From contig JAIYBB010000005.1 of the NCBI GenBank assembly GCA_027488735.1, forward strand, positions 124,001 to 188,000: a stretch of DNA of 64,000 bases. The letters run 5' to 3'. A program made the position numbers and the translations under genes. Each line of letters begins with the position of its first letter. Within the stretch, counting starts at the first letter, position 1. The notes below the pieces were generated by a model that was not told where the DNA came from, searched no databases, and saw only the letters and a program-made list of their open reading frames with translations. Of this stretch, positions 1 through 13,263 are shown one piece after another. This stretch comes from Comamonadaceae bacterium (lineage in GTDB: Bacteria; Pseudomonadota; Gammaproteobacteria; Burkholderiales; Burkholderiaceae_C).

Positions 1-359
1 TCATGGACACCACACGCGCTTTGTTGCAAGAGCATGCACCGTCTTCGGTTGACGATGTGCGTCGCTCGCCACCCTTGGTGCGATTCAGTCCCGGCATGCT
101 TGCGGCCAGCACCGAGATGAAACAATTTTTGATGCAGAGTTTGTACAGGCATCCGCAGGTGTTGCAAACCACCGATTGGGCCAGACAAGTGGTGCACGAA
201 TTGTTCGATGCGTACATGCAAAAGCCTTCTGCCATGCCCGAGCAACATGTGAAACGCGCCGACTTACCGCGCGCCGTGGCCGATTACATCGCGGGCATGA
301 CCGATAGGTTTGCCACCAAAGAGCATGCGCGTTTGACCGGCAAAGTGCTCATCTCATGA
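1..359 (+). CDS. dgt: dGTP triphosphohydrolase, C-terminal part (cut by window start)
   Basis: Only the last ~118 codons are present; the frame is open to the window edge, so the gene starts outside. The segment RHPQV...TDWARQVVHELF...YIAGMTDRFATKEH matches the C-terminal domain of bacterial Dgt-type dGTPases, which hydrolyse dGTP to deoxyguanosine and triphosphate. The catalytic HD motif would lie in the missing N-terminal part, so the activity cannot be checked here. The stop TGA overlaps the ATG of the next gene (ATGA), suggesting translational coupling. An internal ATG at base 3 is not taken as the start because the family is much longer than this fragment. Confidence 0.8.
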   Translation, partial: MDTTRALLQEHAPSSVDDVRRSPPLVRFSPGMLAASTEMKQFLMQSLYRHPQVLQTTDWARQVVHELFDAYMQKPSAMPEQHVKRADLPRAVADYIAGMTDRFATKEHARLTGKVLIS

Positions 360-913
360 CGATTGAAGCGCAAGTTGTGGCAGACACCCAAGCTTGGTTG
401 GACAAAGCGGTGATAGGCCTGAACCTGTGCCCGTTTGCCAAAGCTGTGGTCGCCAAACAGCAAGTGCGCATGGTGGTGTGCATGAACAGCGAGCCCGAGC
501 AAGTGTTGCAGATGCTGCAACAAGAAATGCAGTTGTTGGTGGATACCGATGCTGCAGTGTTGGATACCACGCTGCTGATAGCGCCCCATCTTTTGCCGGA
601 TTTTTTAGATTTCAACGAATTTTTATTTGACTGCGATTCGGTATTGGTCTCGATGGAGTTGGAGGGCGTGCTGCAAATCGCCGACTTTCATCCGCGCTAC
701 CAGTTTGCGGGCACACAGCCTGACGACATCAGCAATTTCACCAACCGCGCGCCTTACCCCACGCTGCATTTGCTTCGCGAGGAAAGTATCGATAAGGCCG
801 TGGCCGCGTTCCCGGATGCGTCGCTGATTTATGAACGGAATGTGCAAGTGTTGGAAGAGTTGGGTAGAGAAGGGTGGGAGGCTTTGGGTTTATCTAACAA
901 AGAGCCCAACTAG
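356..913 (+). CDS. DUF1415 family protein
   Basis: A 185-residue protein beginning MTIEAQVVADTQAWLDKAVI, followed by GLNLCPFAK, the hallmark of the DUF1415 family. A second conserved block, FHPRYQFAG..DDISNFTNRAPYP, lies near residues 120-140. The family has no established biochemical role; the conserved Cys, His and Asp residues suggest a small cytosolic enzyme or metal-binding protein, but that is only inference. Length is normal for the family. It overlaps the end of dgt by four bases and is probably co-transcribed with it. There is no signal peptide or membrane segment. Confidence 0.85.
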   Translation: MTIEAQVVADTQAWLDKAVIGLNLCPFAKAVVAKQQVRMVVCMNSEPEQVLQMLQQEMQLLVDTDAAVLDTTLLIAPHLLPDFLDFNEFLFDCDSVLVSMELEGVLQIADFHPRYQFAGTQPDDISNFTNRAPYPTLHLLREESIDKAVAAFPDASLIYERNVQVLEELGREGWEALGLSNKEPN

Positions 914-953
914 CAAAGTCACTTTGTCTACTTATGATAGGCACAATCCCCCC

Positions 954-1817
954 ATGCCCAAAGCCAAACATACCGCCGCCAAGCCGCCATCTCCCAGCGA
1001 TCAACTCGACCTGCGCCCCGGTCAGTCCATCGACTTGCTGAAAGAACTGCACATACTCACGCGCGACGGCAAGCTCAACCAAGACTCGCGCCGCAAACTC
1101 AAACAGGTCAACCACTTGTTTCAGTTCATCGAAAAAATCCTCAAAGAATTACCCGCCACTGATGCAGGTCCCACGCTGGCCGACCACGGCGCGGGTAAGT
1201 CTTATTTGGGTTTCATCATTTACGACTTGTTTTTCAAGAGCTTGGGCCAAGGCCATATTTACGGCATTGAAACGCGCAGCGAATTGGTGGACTCGTCCGC
1301 TGCACTGGCCAAACGCTTGGGCTTTGAGCGCATGCAGTTTCTCAACACCAGTGTCGCCGAGTCGGCGCAAAGCGACGCCATGCCCGCGCAGATCGACGTG
1401 GTCACTGCGCTGCATGCGTGTGACACCGCCACCGATGACGCCATTACCTTCGGTTTGCAAAAGAAGGCCAAACACATGGTGTTGGTGCCGTGTTGTCAGG
1501 CGGAGATGGCGCGCGTGCTGAACAAAAACAAAGCGTTGAATTTGCAGCGCACACCGCTGGCCGAGTTGTGGCGGCATCCGCTGCACACGCGCGAAGTCGG
1601 CAGCCAGTTGACCAATGTGTTGCGCTGTTTGTATTTAGAAGCGCATGGTTACCAAGTGACGGTGACCGAGTTGGTTGGCTGGGAACACAGCATGAAAAAC
1701 GAATTGATACTGGCGAAATTCACTGGGCAACGCAAACAGGCGTCAGTTGATCGATTGAAGGCGTTGTTGCAGGAATTTGGTTTGGAAGAAATGGGGACTT
1801 GGCAGATTGCTATCTGA
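954..1817 (+). CDS. class I SAM-dependent methyltransferase, substrate unknown
   Basis: A 287-residue protein. ATG 954 is preferred over upstream in-frame starts that would overlap the DUF1415 gene. Motif I is recognisable as DHGAGKSYLGF near residue 80 with an acidic residue (YGIETR) about 35 residues later; DVVTALHACDTATDDAI and VLVPCCQAEMARVL follow, as in the methyltransferase family PF13679. The CC pair and the LHACDTATD block are typical of that family. The target is unknown; RNA is a guess. The last codons read Ala-Ile-stop, and the stop TGA (1815-1817) lies inside a TATCTGACCCC motif of the RAYT-type repeats that follow, so the natural C-terminus may have been altered by repeat insertion. 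Confidence 0.8.
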   Translation: MPKAKHTAAKPPSPSDQLDLRPGQSIDLLKELHILTRDGKLNQDSRRKLKQVNHLFQFIEKILKELPATDAGPTLADHGAGKSYLGFIIYDLFFKSLGQGHIYGIETRSELVDSSAALAKRLGFERMQFLNTSVAESAQSDAMPAQIDVVTALHACDTATDDAITFGLQKKAKHMVLVPCCQAEMARVLNKNKALNLQRTPLAELWRHPLHTREVGSQLTNVLRCLYLEAHGYQVTVTELVGWEHSMKNELILAKFTGQRKQASVDRLKALLQEFGLEEMGTWQIAI

Positions 1818-1874
1818 CCCCTGTTAATTGGTATCTGACCCCAATTTCCATTAATTGGTTACTGACCCCAATTT
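1811..1874 (+). repeat. Cluster of RAYT-type palindromes (two full copies plus a partial)
   Basis: Two head-to-tail copies of TTAATTGG - 9-base loop - CCAATT are present at 1824-1846 (loop TATCTGACC) and 1851-1873 (loop TTACTGACC). A partial copy, TATCTGACCCC, at 1811-1821 contains the stop codon of the methyltransferase gene. The same unit recurs at 3065-3089 and, reversed, at 18579-18601. The palindromes sit between two convergent genes and flank the RAYT gene at 2327, so they are probably its cognate REP-like elements. Confidence 0.8.
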
Positions 1875-1890
1875 CCCCACCCTGACACCA

Positions 1891-2271
1891 CTAATCCAAC
1901 CGTATCAACCCCGGCGTCACGTTTTGCCAAACCGGGTCGTTGATCAGCGGAAAATCCCCGGCCAATGCCGCCTGGCACATGCGTTGCAGCGTTTCCGCGT
2001 GCGGCAACACGGTGCCCGCAAACCGTGCTTGGCCTTGGGCATCGGCAATTAACAGCGTTGGAAAATTTTCAATATCGAGATCGCCGAGCAAGTCATCATG
2101 GCTCTCAATATCCACCCACACAAACTTGACTTCCGGCCATTGCGACGCCAATTGATCAAAGATGGGTTGGTATTCACGACAGGTACCGCACCATTGCGCG
2201 CACAAGCAAAACACATGCATGGCATGGCCTTGGCTGGGCGGGGACAACTCTGGCTTGTTCATGGTTCGCAT
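1891..2271 (-). CDS. thioredoxin-like protein
   Basis: A 126-residue thioredoxin-fold protein. The active site is WCGTC, a CxxC motif about 30 residues in, preceded by MHVFCLCAQ; the strand KFVWVDIESHDD and the cis-proline segment ENFPTLLIAD follow as in thioredoxins. There is no signal peptide, so it is probably a cytosolic thiol-disulfide reductase or chaperone. Two in-frame ATGs are close together (2271 and 2262) and neither has a convincing ribosome binding site, so the exact start is uncertain. It converges on the methyltransferase gene, with the palindrome cluster in the gap. Confidence 0.8.
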   Translation of the reverse strand: MRTMNKPELSPPSQGHAMHVFCLCAQWCGTCREYQPIFDQLASQWPEVKFVWVDIESHDDLLGDLDIENFPTLLIADAQGQARFAGTVLPHAETLQRMCQAALAGDFPLINDPVWQNVTPGLIRLD

Positions 2272-2326
2272 GATAACGGTGCACCCCTAACAAACAGCAG
2301 ACCTCTGCTCGCATTACCATCCACAC

Positions 2327-3025
2327 ATGGCCCGACTGCCCCGTCTCTCATTGCCCGGTTACCCGCACCACGTGATATTGCGCGGCAACAACCGCCAATT
2401 GATCTTCAAGGACAACAGCGACAGACAAATATGGCTTGAGTTGCTGGTCACGCATTGCCAAACCCAGCAAGTCGATTTGCACGCTTTTGTGTTGATGGAC
2501 AACCACGTGCATTTGCTGGTCACGCCGCAAGCCGATCAGGCCTTGTCAAAGATGATGCAAAACTTGGGGCGCGACTACGTGCGCTATTTCAATAAGCAGC
2601 ACACGCGTACCGGCACCTTGTGGGAAGGGCGGTTTCGCAGTTCGCTGATACAAACCGAACGCTATTTTTTGGCCTGCATGGTTTACATGGATCTCAACCC
2701 GGTGCGTGCCGGCATGGTGGCGCAGGCCTTGGATCATCCTTGGTCCAGCCACGCGCATTACGTCGGGGCGAGGCAAGACAGTTGGCTGGTCGCCCACGAT
2801 GTGTACTGGGCGCTGGGCAATACGCCATTCGCCAGAGAAAAGGCGTATGCCGAATTGGTTCAAGCTGGTATTGAGGATAAAAACAAGCAAGCACTCACAT
2901 CTTCAGTCATGGGTGGCTGGGCCTTGGGCGAGGATGTGTTCATACAAAGCCTGCAACCCTTGACCAAGCGGCGAATTCACAAGGCCAAAGCGGGTAGGCC
3001 GTTTGGCGAGAATGGTCAGAATTAA
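2327..3025 (+). mobile_element. REP-associated tyrosine transposase (RAYT, Y1/IS200-like)
   Basis: A 232-residue protein starting MARLPRLSLPGYPHHVILRG, the standard N-terminus of RAYT proteins. The HUH metal motif is seen in FVLMDNHVHLLVTP and the catalytic Tyr region in YVRYFNKQHTRTGTLWEGRF, followed by YFLACMVYMDLNPVRAGMV. RAYTs are Y1 single-strand transposases related to IS200/IS605 TnpA, thought to mobilise short palindromes rather than themselves. The reading frame is intact and full length. It lies between a palindrome cluster (1811-1874) and a single copy (3065-3089). No terminal inverted repeats or target duplications of a conventional insertion sequence were seen. Confidence 0.9.
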
Positions 3026-3064
3026 TCTGTCCCTAATTAAATACCAGAGTAATTAAATAGGGAA

Positions 3065-3089
3065 TTAATTGGTATCTGACCCCAATTAA
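3065..3089 (+). repeat. RAYT-type palindrome upstream of gltB
   Basis: TTAATTGG (3065-3072), loop TATCTGACC, CCAATTAA (3082-3089): a perfect 8-bp stem. It has the same orientation as the copies at 1824 and 1851. It sits 71 bases before the gltB ATG, between the RAYT gene and gltB, so it may influence the gltB leader or end transcripts arriving from the transposase. Just upstream, 3020-3062 is AT-rich with further imperfect AATTAA repeats. Confidence 0.8.
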
Positions 3090-3159
3090 ATTGTTTGGAA
3101 TTCAGCATTTGCTGGACTATGCTTACGCTTCTTCCAAGATATACACAGAGGATGGCGAG

Positions 3160-7854
<4,695 letters not shown>

Positions 7855-7872
7855 CGCGTACAAGGAAATATC

Positions 7873-9354
7873 ATGGGAAAAATCACCGGCTTCATGGAAT
7901 TTGAGCGCGTCGAAGAGGGCTATAAGCCTGTGCCCGAGCGGCTCAAACATTACAAAGAATTCGTCATCGGCCTAAGCCCCGAGCAAGCGAAAACACAAAG
8001 CGCGCGTTGCATGGACTGCGGCACGCCGTTTTGCAACAGCGGTTGCCCGGTCAACAACATCATTCCGGACTTCAACGATTTGGTGTTCAACAACGACTGG
8101 CAAAACGCTTTGACGGTTTTGCACAGCACCAACAACTTCCCCGAGTTCACCGGCCGCATTTGTCCCGCACCTTGCGAAGCCGCTTGCACCTTGAATGTGA
8201 ACGACGACGCGGTCGGCATCAAATCGATTGAACACGCCATCATTGACCGCGGTTGGGCCGAGGGCTGGGTCAAGCCCATGCCCGCGTCCAAGAAGACGGG
8301 TAAAAAAGTCGCGGTGATCGGCTCCGGTCCCGCTGGAATGGCGGCCGCGCAGCAACTCGCGCGCGCCGGTCACGCGGTCACCGTGTATGAAAAGAACGAC
8401 CGTGTCGGCGGCTTGCTGCGTTACGGCATCCCCGATTTCAAAATGGAAAAAACGCATATCGACCGCCGCGTCGAGCAAATGCAAGCCGAAGGCGTGGTGT
8501 TCAAAACCGGCGTGTTGGTGGGTGCCTGGCCCAAAGACAGCAAGGTCACCAACTGGGCCAAAGACACGGTCACTGCCGATCAATTGAAAAAAGAATTTGA
8601 CGCTGTGTTGTTGACCGGCGGCTCCGAGCAGTCGCGCGACCTGCCGGTGCCCGGACGCGATTTGGACGGCGTGCATTTCGCCATGGAGTTTTTGCCGCAG
8701 CAAAACAAGGTCAATGCTGGCGACAGCTACAAAGGCCAATTGCGCGCAGACGGCAAACACGTCATCGTCATCGGCGGCGGCGACACCGGTTCTGATTGCG
8801 TGGGCACCAGCACCCGCCACGGTGCTGTCAGCGTGGAGCAGTTTGAAGTCATGCCCATGCCACCCGAGCACGAAGACAAACCTTTGGTCTGGCCGTATTG
8901 GCCGCTGAAAATGCGCACCAGTTCCAGCCACGATGAAGGCACTGAAAAAGGTGTGCTCAAGCGCGAGTTCGCCATTTCCACCAAAGAATTCATAGGTGAA
9001 AAAGGCAAGCTCACCGGCTTGAAAACCGTTCACGTGGAAATGAAAGACGGCAAGCTCACTGAAGTTCCCGGAACTGAACACGTGCACAAAGCGGATCTGG
9101 TGTTGCTGGCCATGGGCTTTGTCAATCCGGTGGCCACGGTGTTGGACGCTTTCGGTGTCGACAAAGACGCACGCGGCAACGCCAAAGCCCATACCGAAGA
9201 GGGCAGCGGCTACATCACCAATGTGCCCAAGGTGTTTGCCGCTGGTGACATGCGCCGCGGCCAATCACTGGTGGTCTGGGCCATCCGCGAAGGTCGCCAA
9301 GCGGCACGCACCATCGATCAGTTTTTGATGGGCGAGAGTGAATTGCCGCGTTGA
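7873..9354 (+). CDS. gltD: glutamate synthase (NADPH), small subunit
   Basis: A 493-residue protein of normal length. AAGGAAA precedes the ATG. N-terminal cysteines at 46, 49, 54 and 58 ([17 protein letters not shown]) and the later CPAPCEAAC provide the two 4Fe-4S clusters. The FAD-binding [10 protein letters not shown] lies near residue 150 and the NADPH-binding [11 protein letters not shown] near 300. [16 protein letters not shown] near the end is the family signature contacting FAD. The subunit passes electrons from NADPH to GltB. It forms an operon with gltB, and its production is presumably tied to nitrogen supply, though no regulatory site was recognised. Confidence 0.97.
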   Translation: MGKITGFMEFERVEEGYKPVPERLKHYKEFVIGLSPEQAKTQSARCMDCGTPFCNSGCPVNNIIPDFNDLVFNNDWQNALTVLHSTNNFPEFTGRICPAPCEAACTLNVNDDAVGIKSIEHAIIDRGWAEGWVKPMPASKKTGKKVAVIGSGPAGMAAAQQLARAGHAVTVYEKNDRVGGLLRYGIPDFKMEKTHIDRRVEQMQAEGVVFKTGVLVGAWPKDSKVTNWAKDTVTADQLKKEFDAVLLTGGSEQSRDLPVPGRDLDGVHFAMEFLPQQNKVNAGDSYKGQLRADGKHVIVIGGGDTGSDCVGTSTRHGAVSVEQFEVMPMPPEHEDKPLVWPYWPLKMRTSSSHDEGTEKGVLKREFAISTKEFIGEKGKLTGLKTVHVEMKDGKLTEVPGTEHVHKADLVLLAMGFVNPVATVLDAFGVDKDARGNAKAHTEEGSGYITNVPKVFAAGDMRRGQSLVVWAIREGRQAARTIDQFLMGESELPR

Positions 9355-9437
9355 CTGAGGGTTGCATGGTTTTTAAGCAGACTGAGGCACCCACATAGAA
9401 TCGCTGATTGACTCAACGCCTTTACCTATCCTGCCAC

Positions 9438-10265
9438 ATGCCACAAGTTGTCGCACCACTGATCCAGCTAGAGGATGTGCATTTCGGTTACGGTGAGCGA
9501 CCAGTGCTCGAAGGCGTGAGCTTGAAGGTCCCCAAAGGCAAAGTCACAGCCTTGATGGGGGCTTCCGGCGGCGGCAAAACCACGGTACTGCGATTGATTG
9601 GCGGTCAATACCGCGCCAACAGCGGGCGGGTGCTGTTTGATGCCACCGACATAGGTCAGTTGCAGCGGGACGCCTTGTTCCAAGCCCGCCGTCGCATGGG
9701 CATGTTGTTTCAGTTTGGTGCCTTGTTCACCGACATGAGTGTCTTTGACAACGTGGCTTTCCCCTTGCGTGAACACACGGCTTTGCCGCAAGCCATGGTG
9801 CGCGATATCGTGCTGATGAAGTTGCAAGCCGTGGGTTTGCGCGGTGCGCGTGATTTGATGCCCAGCCAAATTTCAGGCGGCATGGCGCGGCGGGTGGCCT
9901 TGGCGCGCGCCATGGTGCTCGACCCGGAATTGATGATGTATGACGAGCCGTTTGCAGGTCTGGACCCGATCTCGCTGGGCACTGCCGCGCGTCTGATCCG
10001 CCAGTTGAACGACACCTTGGGTTTGACCAGCATTGTGGTGTCGCACGATCTGGAAGAAACATTTCATATTGCCGATCAAGTCATTATTTTGGCTAACGGA
10101 CGCATCGCAGCCCAGGGAACGCCAGCTGAAGTGAGAAACAGCAGCGACCCCTTGGTCAAGCAATTTGTGAGTGCCGCGCCTGACGGTCCGGTGCGTTTTC
10201 ATTACCCTGCCGCCGAGGCCAGCGAAGATTTCGGTCTCATCGCCACGCAGGAGAAGCAAACATGA
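9438..10265 (+). CDS. mlaF: MlaF, ATPase of the phospholipid-trafficking Mla transporter
   Basis: A 275-residue ABC ATPase. The ATG at 9438 is preferred to an in-frame TTG 30 bases upstream. Walker A is GASGGGKTT (41-49), the signature is ISGGMARR and Walker B is MMYDEPFAGLDP, with an HDL switch histidine. ISGGM and the FxxGALFTDMSVFDNVAFP block are typical of MlaF rather than of general importers. It powers MlaE in the inner membrane to move phospholipids between the membranes and keep outer-membrane asymmetry. It overlaps mlaE by four bases (ATGA) and heads mlaFEDACB. Confidence 0.95.
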   Translation: MPQVVAPLIQLEDVHFGYGERPVLEGVSLKVPKGKVTALMGASGGGKTTVLRLIGGQYRANSGRVLFDATDIGQLQRDALFQARRRMGMLFQFGALFTDMSVFDNVAFPLREHTALPQAMVRDIVLMKLQAVGLRGARDLMPSQISGGMARRVALARAMVLDPELMMYDEPFAGLDPISLGTAARLIRQLNDTLGLTSIVVSHDLEETFHIADQVIILANGRIAAQGTPAEVRNSSDPLVKQFVSAAPDGPVRFHYPAAEASEDFGLIATQEKQT

Positions 10266-11041
10266 GGCCGATGCTCGCGCGTATCGGTGCTTTGGTCAGG
10301 CAGTGGTTGGCCGATGTCGGCCATGCCACGGCCCTGTTTGTTCGTCTGGTAAGTCTGGGTCCGGCTTGCATTCGTCGCTTCGGCCTGGTGCGTGACCAAA
10401 TGCATTTCCTCGGCAACTATTCTTTGGCCATCATTTCGGTGTCCGGTTTGTTCGTCGGTTTTGTCTTGGCTTTGCAGGGCTACAACACTTTGCAAAAATT
10501 TGGCTCGGCCTCTGCTTTGGGCATGCTGGTGGCGTTGAGCCTGGTGCGTGAATTGGGTCCTGTGGTGTCGGCGTTGCTGTTCACGGGCCGTGCCGGCACT
10601 TCACTGACCGCTGAAATTGGATTGATGAAAGCCGGAGAGCAGCTCAGCGCCATGGAAATGATGGCCATCGACCCGGTGACTCGGATATTGGCGCCGCGCT
10701 TTTGGGCGGGTGTGTTGGTCATGCCCATCTTGGGCACAGTCTTCAGTGCCTTAGGAATTGTGGGTGGTTGGTTGGTCGGTGTGGTGATGATCGGTGTTGA
10801 CGCGGGGTCGTTTTGGGGTCAAATGCAAGATGGCGTAGATGTCTGGTCCGATGTGGGCAACGGATTCATCAAAACCGTGGTGTTTGGACTGACTGTGAGT
10901 TTCATTGCGCTGCGCCAGGGTTTTGAAGCGCAGGCCACTCCGGAAGGCGTGGCCCGTGCCACCACACGCACGGTGGTCATGGCCTCTTTAACCGTGTTGG
11001 CGCTGGACTTTGTCCTCACTGCACTGATGTTCAAGCTTTGA
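10262..11041 (+). CDS. mlaE: MlaE, inner-membrane permease of the Mla system
   Basis: A 259-residue hydrophobic protein of the MlaE/YrbE family. It has an N-terminal amphipathic segment, then about five membrane helices. The conserved block LVRELGPVVSALLFTGRAGTSLTAEIGLMKAGEQ lies in residues ~95-130, with the E-GLMK motif of the family. It is the membrane core binding MlaF on the cytoplasmic side and MlaD on the periplasmic side. Length is normal. It overlaps mlaF by four bases and is followed 15 bases later by mlaD. Confidence 0.95.
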   Translation: MRPMLARIGALVRQWLADVGHATALFVRLVSLGPACIRRFGLVRDQMHFLGNYSLAIISVSGLFVGFVLALQGYNTLQKFGSASALGMLVALSLVRELGPVVSALLFTGRAGTSLTAEIGLMKAGEQLSAMEMMAIDPVTRILAPRFWAGVLVMPILGTVFSALGIVGGWLVGVVMIGVDAGSFWGQMQDGVDVWSDVGNGFIKTVVFGLTVSFIALRQGFEAQATPEGVARATTRTVVMASLTVLALDFVLTALMFKL

Positions 11042-11056
11042 AAAGGGAACCAGGGA

Positions 11057-11536
11057 ATGCAACGCTCTAATACCGATGTCTGGGTGGGACTGCTGGTGGT
11101 CGTAGGTGCCGCGGCATTGCTATTTTTGGCCATGCAATCGGCCAATTTACTGTCCATCAGCTGGCAAAAAACCTATGAAATCAATGCCTTGTTTGACAAT
11201 ATTGGCGGCTTGAAAAAGCAAGCCGCTGTCAAAAGCGCGGGCGTCGTGGTCGGTCGGGTGCAAGACATTCGTTTTGATGACAAAACCTTTCAGGCGAATG
11301 TGGTGCTGGCCATGGATGTGCGCTATCGTTTCCCCAAAGACAGTTCATTGAAAATTCTCACCAGCGGTTTGCTTGGCGAGCAATACATTGGTATTGAAGC
11401 GGGCTCTGACATGGCCAATTTAGTCCCTGGCGACAAGGTGCAGTCCACCCAGTCAGCGGTGGTGTTGGAAAACCTGATCAGCCGCTTTCTCTACAACAAG
11501 GCCTCAGACGTGGGCAGCACCCCGGGCGGCAATTGA
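11057..11536 (+). CDS. mlaD: MlaD, MCE-domain periplasmic subunit
   Basis: A 159-residue protein with one N-terminal membrane anchor (LLVVVGAAALLFLAM) and then an MCE domain: YEINALFDNIGGLKKQAAVKSAGVVVGRV, and LGEQYIGIEAGSD near residue 110. MCE proteins form hexameric rings through which lipids pass; MlaD binds phospholipid for the MlaFEDB complex. The length is normal for short-form MlaD. AGGGA precedes the ATG. mlaA starts three bases after its stop. Confidence 0.95.
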   Translation: MQRSNTDVWVGLLVVVGAAALLFLAMQSANLLSISWQKTYEINALFDNIGGLKKQAAVKSAGVVVGRVQDIRFDDKTFQANVVLAMDVRYRFPKDSSLKILTSGLLGEQYIGIEAGSDMANLVPGDKVQSTQSAVVLENLISRFLYNKASDVGSTPGGN

Positions 11537-11538
11537 CC

Positions 11539-12279
11539 ATGCACTTTGTGCGCTACTTGAGGCGTGTGTTTGTTGTGCTGGCCTTGTTGGCACAGGCGGC
11601 GTGCGCCACACATTCGGCCACCCAATCCACTGATCCTTTTGAGGCCACCAACCGGCGCGTCGATAAATTCAATGAGCGTGTCGATGCAATTGTGTTGCGC
11701 CCTGTGGCCGTCGGCTATAAAAATAACGTGCCCGCAGTGTTACAAAAAGGCGTTAACAATTTTTTTGGCAATCTCAAGGACATCTGGTCGACGCTGAACA
11801 ATGGTTTACAGGCCAAGCCCATGCAAACCGCTGAGACTGGTTTGCGTGTCGCGGTCAATTCGGTATTTGGTATTTATGGCTTGTTTGATGTGGCGACCAT
11901 GGTGGGTATTGAACGCCACAGCGCGGACTTCGGCCAAACGCTAGGCTATTGGGGGGTTGCACCCGGCCCGTATGTGGTGCTGCCCTTGCTGGGCCCGTCC
12001 ACTGTGCGTGACACCGCCGGCTGGGCGGTAGACAACCGTTACGATGTGTGGCGCACAGAAGTAGATGCTGTGGGTTTGCGGTATGGCGGCTCAGTCCTGC
12101 GCTTGGTGGACAAACGCGCGGGTTTTGTGGGCATGGACACCAGCTTGAACGAAGTGGCGCTGGACAAATACACCTTCGTGCGGGATGCCTATTTGCAGCG
12201 CCGAAAAGCAGCTACCCAAAGAAAACCCAGCAGCCGTGATGGTGATGACGGCGACGATGGATTGAGAAATGACCAATAA
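11539..12279 (+). CDS. mlaA: MlaA (VacJ) outer-membrane lipoprotein
   Basis: A 246-residue protein. The ATG at 11539 is chosen over a TTG six bases upstream that overlaps the mlaD stop. An N-terminal signal (VFVVLALLAQAACA) ends in a lipoprotein-type Cys, though Gln at -3 is not the usual lipobox residue. The family motifs DPFEATNRRVDKFNERVD, LGYWGVAPGPYVVLPLLGPSTVRD and DNRYDVWR are present. MlaA removes mislocalised phospholipid from the outer leaflet and passes it to MlaC. In E. coli mlaA is unlinked; here it sits inside the operon between mlaD and mlaC. The C-terminal tail is charged and Asp-rich. Confidence 0.93.
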   Translation: MHFVRYLRRVFVVLALLAQAACATHSATQSTDPFEATNRRVDKFNERVDAIVLRPVAVGYKNNVPAVLQKGVNNFFGNLKDIWSTLNNGLQAKPMQTAETGLRVAVNSVFGIYGLFDVATMVGIERHSADFGQTLGYWGVAPGPYVVLPLLGPSTVRDTAGWAVDNRYDVWRTEVDAVGLRYGGSVLRLVDKRAGFVGMDTSLNEVALDKYTFVRDAYLQRRKAATQRKPSSRDGDDGDDGLRNDQ

Positions 12280-12309
12280 TAGGCAGACATTGACGCTTGC
12301 CCACTGGAT

Positions 12310-12957
12310 ATGAACACCCTGATATTTGCATTCTTTCGGTATTTCAAGCAACTATTCATCATCACTTGCATGACATTGGGTATGTCGGGGTTGGCACTGG
12401 CCCAACAAGCCCCTGATGAGTTCATGCAAAAACTCACCAACGAATTGTTGGACATGGTGCGCAAGGACCCGGCGCTCAAAGCGGGTGACCTGCAAAAAAT
12501 TGGCGCGGTCTTGGATACCAAACTCAAGCCGTACATCAACTTTCAGCGCATGACCGCAGCAGCTGTCGGGCCTGCTTGGCGGCAAGCCACGCCAGAGCAA
12601 CAAAAACGTTTGCAAGAAGAATTCAAGCTCTTGCTGATGCGCAGTTACTCTGGCGCTTTGTCGCAAATCAAGGACAACTCCACCATCGTGGTCAAACCCT
12701 TGCGTCAAAGCAGTAACGACAACGAACTGGTGGTGCGTTCAGAAATCCGCGGTAGCGCTGAACCCATTCCTATCGATTACCGTTTGGAAAAAACCACTGA
12801 ATCTGACTCGGGCTGGCGCATCTACAACTTCAATATTTTGGGCATATGGTTGGTTGATAACTACCGCACCCAGTTCTCGCAGGAAATCAACGCCAAAGGC
12901 ATAGATGGCTTGATTGCCACCCTGAGCGAGCGCAATAAATCCAACAGCCGCAAATGA
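12310..12957 (+). CDS. mlaC: MlaC, periplasmic phospholipid-binding protein
   Basis: A 215-residue protein with a signal peptide (to about residue 31, LALAQQAPDEF) and the Tol_Tol_Ttg2/MlaC domain: LKPYINFQRMTAAAVGPAWR, EEFKLLLMRSYSGAL, and GWRIYNFNILGIWLVDNYR near the end. It shuttles phospholipid between MlaA at the outer membrane and MlaD at the inner membrane. Length is normal. It overlaps mlaB by four bases. Confidence 0.95.
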   Translation: MNTLIFAFFRYFKQLFIITCMTLGMSGLALAQQAPDEFMQKLTNELLDMVRKDPALKAGDLQKIGAVLDTKLKPYINFQRMTAAAVGPAWRQATPEQQKRLQEEFKLLLMRSYSGALSQIKDNSTIVVKPLRQSSNDNELVVRSEIRGSAEPIPIDYRLEKTTESDSGWRIYNFNILGIWLVDNYRTQFSQEINAKGIDGLIATLSERNKSNSRK

Positions 12958-13256
12958 CCATCGCTGCCGCCATGGCCTTGCCCGCCACCTTGACGCATGC
13001 GCAGGCAACTTCGGTGTCGCAACAACTTCAAGCGCTGCTGCTGTCAGCCAAGGGAACGTGTGTTGTGGATGCATCGGCTTTGCATCAATTTGATTCCTCC
13101 GCGCTGGCTGTGTTGTTGGGTGCTTGCCGGACCGCAGCACAACAAGCGTTGACATTGCAAATCATCGGTTTGCCGCAGCGTGCGGTGCAACTGGCCACCC
13201 TTTATGGCGTATCCGAGATTTTGTCCGGCCACAGCCCAGTAGCGCCATCACACTAG
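12954..13256 (+). CDS. mlaB: MlaB, STAS-domain subunit
   Basis: A 100-residue cytosolic protein with a STAS fold: CVVDASALHQFDSSALAVLLGACRTA is the diagnostic core, with the conserved D-SS-A motif. MlaB binds MlaF and is needed for assembly and ATPase activity of the transporter. The start overlaps mlaC by four bases (ATGA). It closes the mla operon; a strong GC-rich hairpin follows. Confidence 0.88.
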   Translation: MTIAAAMALPATLTHAQATSVSQQLQALLLSAKGTCVVDASALHQFDSSALAVLLGACRTAAQQALTLQIIGLPQRAVQLATLYGVSEILSGHSPVAPSH

Positions 13257-13263
13257 TCTGGTC

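Noticed and set aside
9380..9437. TTG at 9408 as the start of mlaF
   Set aside because: The ten extra residues (MTQRLYLSCH) are not MlaF-like, and ATG 9438 gives the usual N-terminus.
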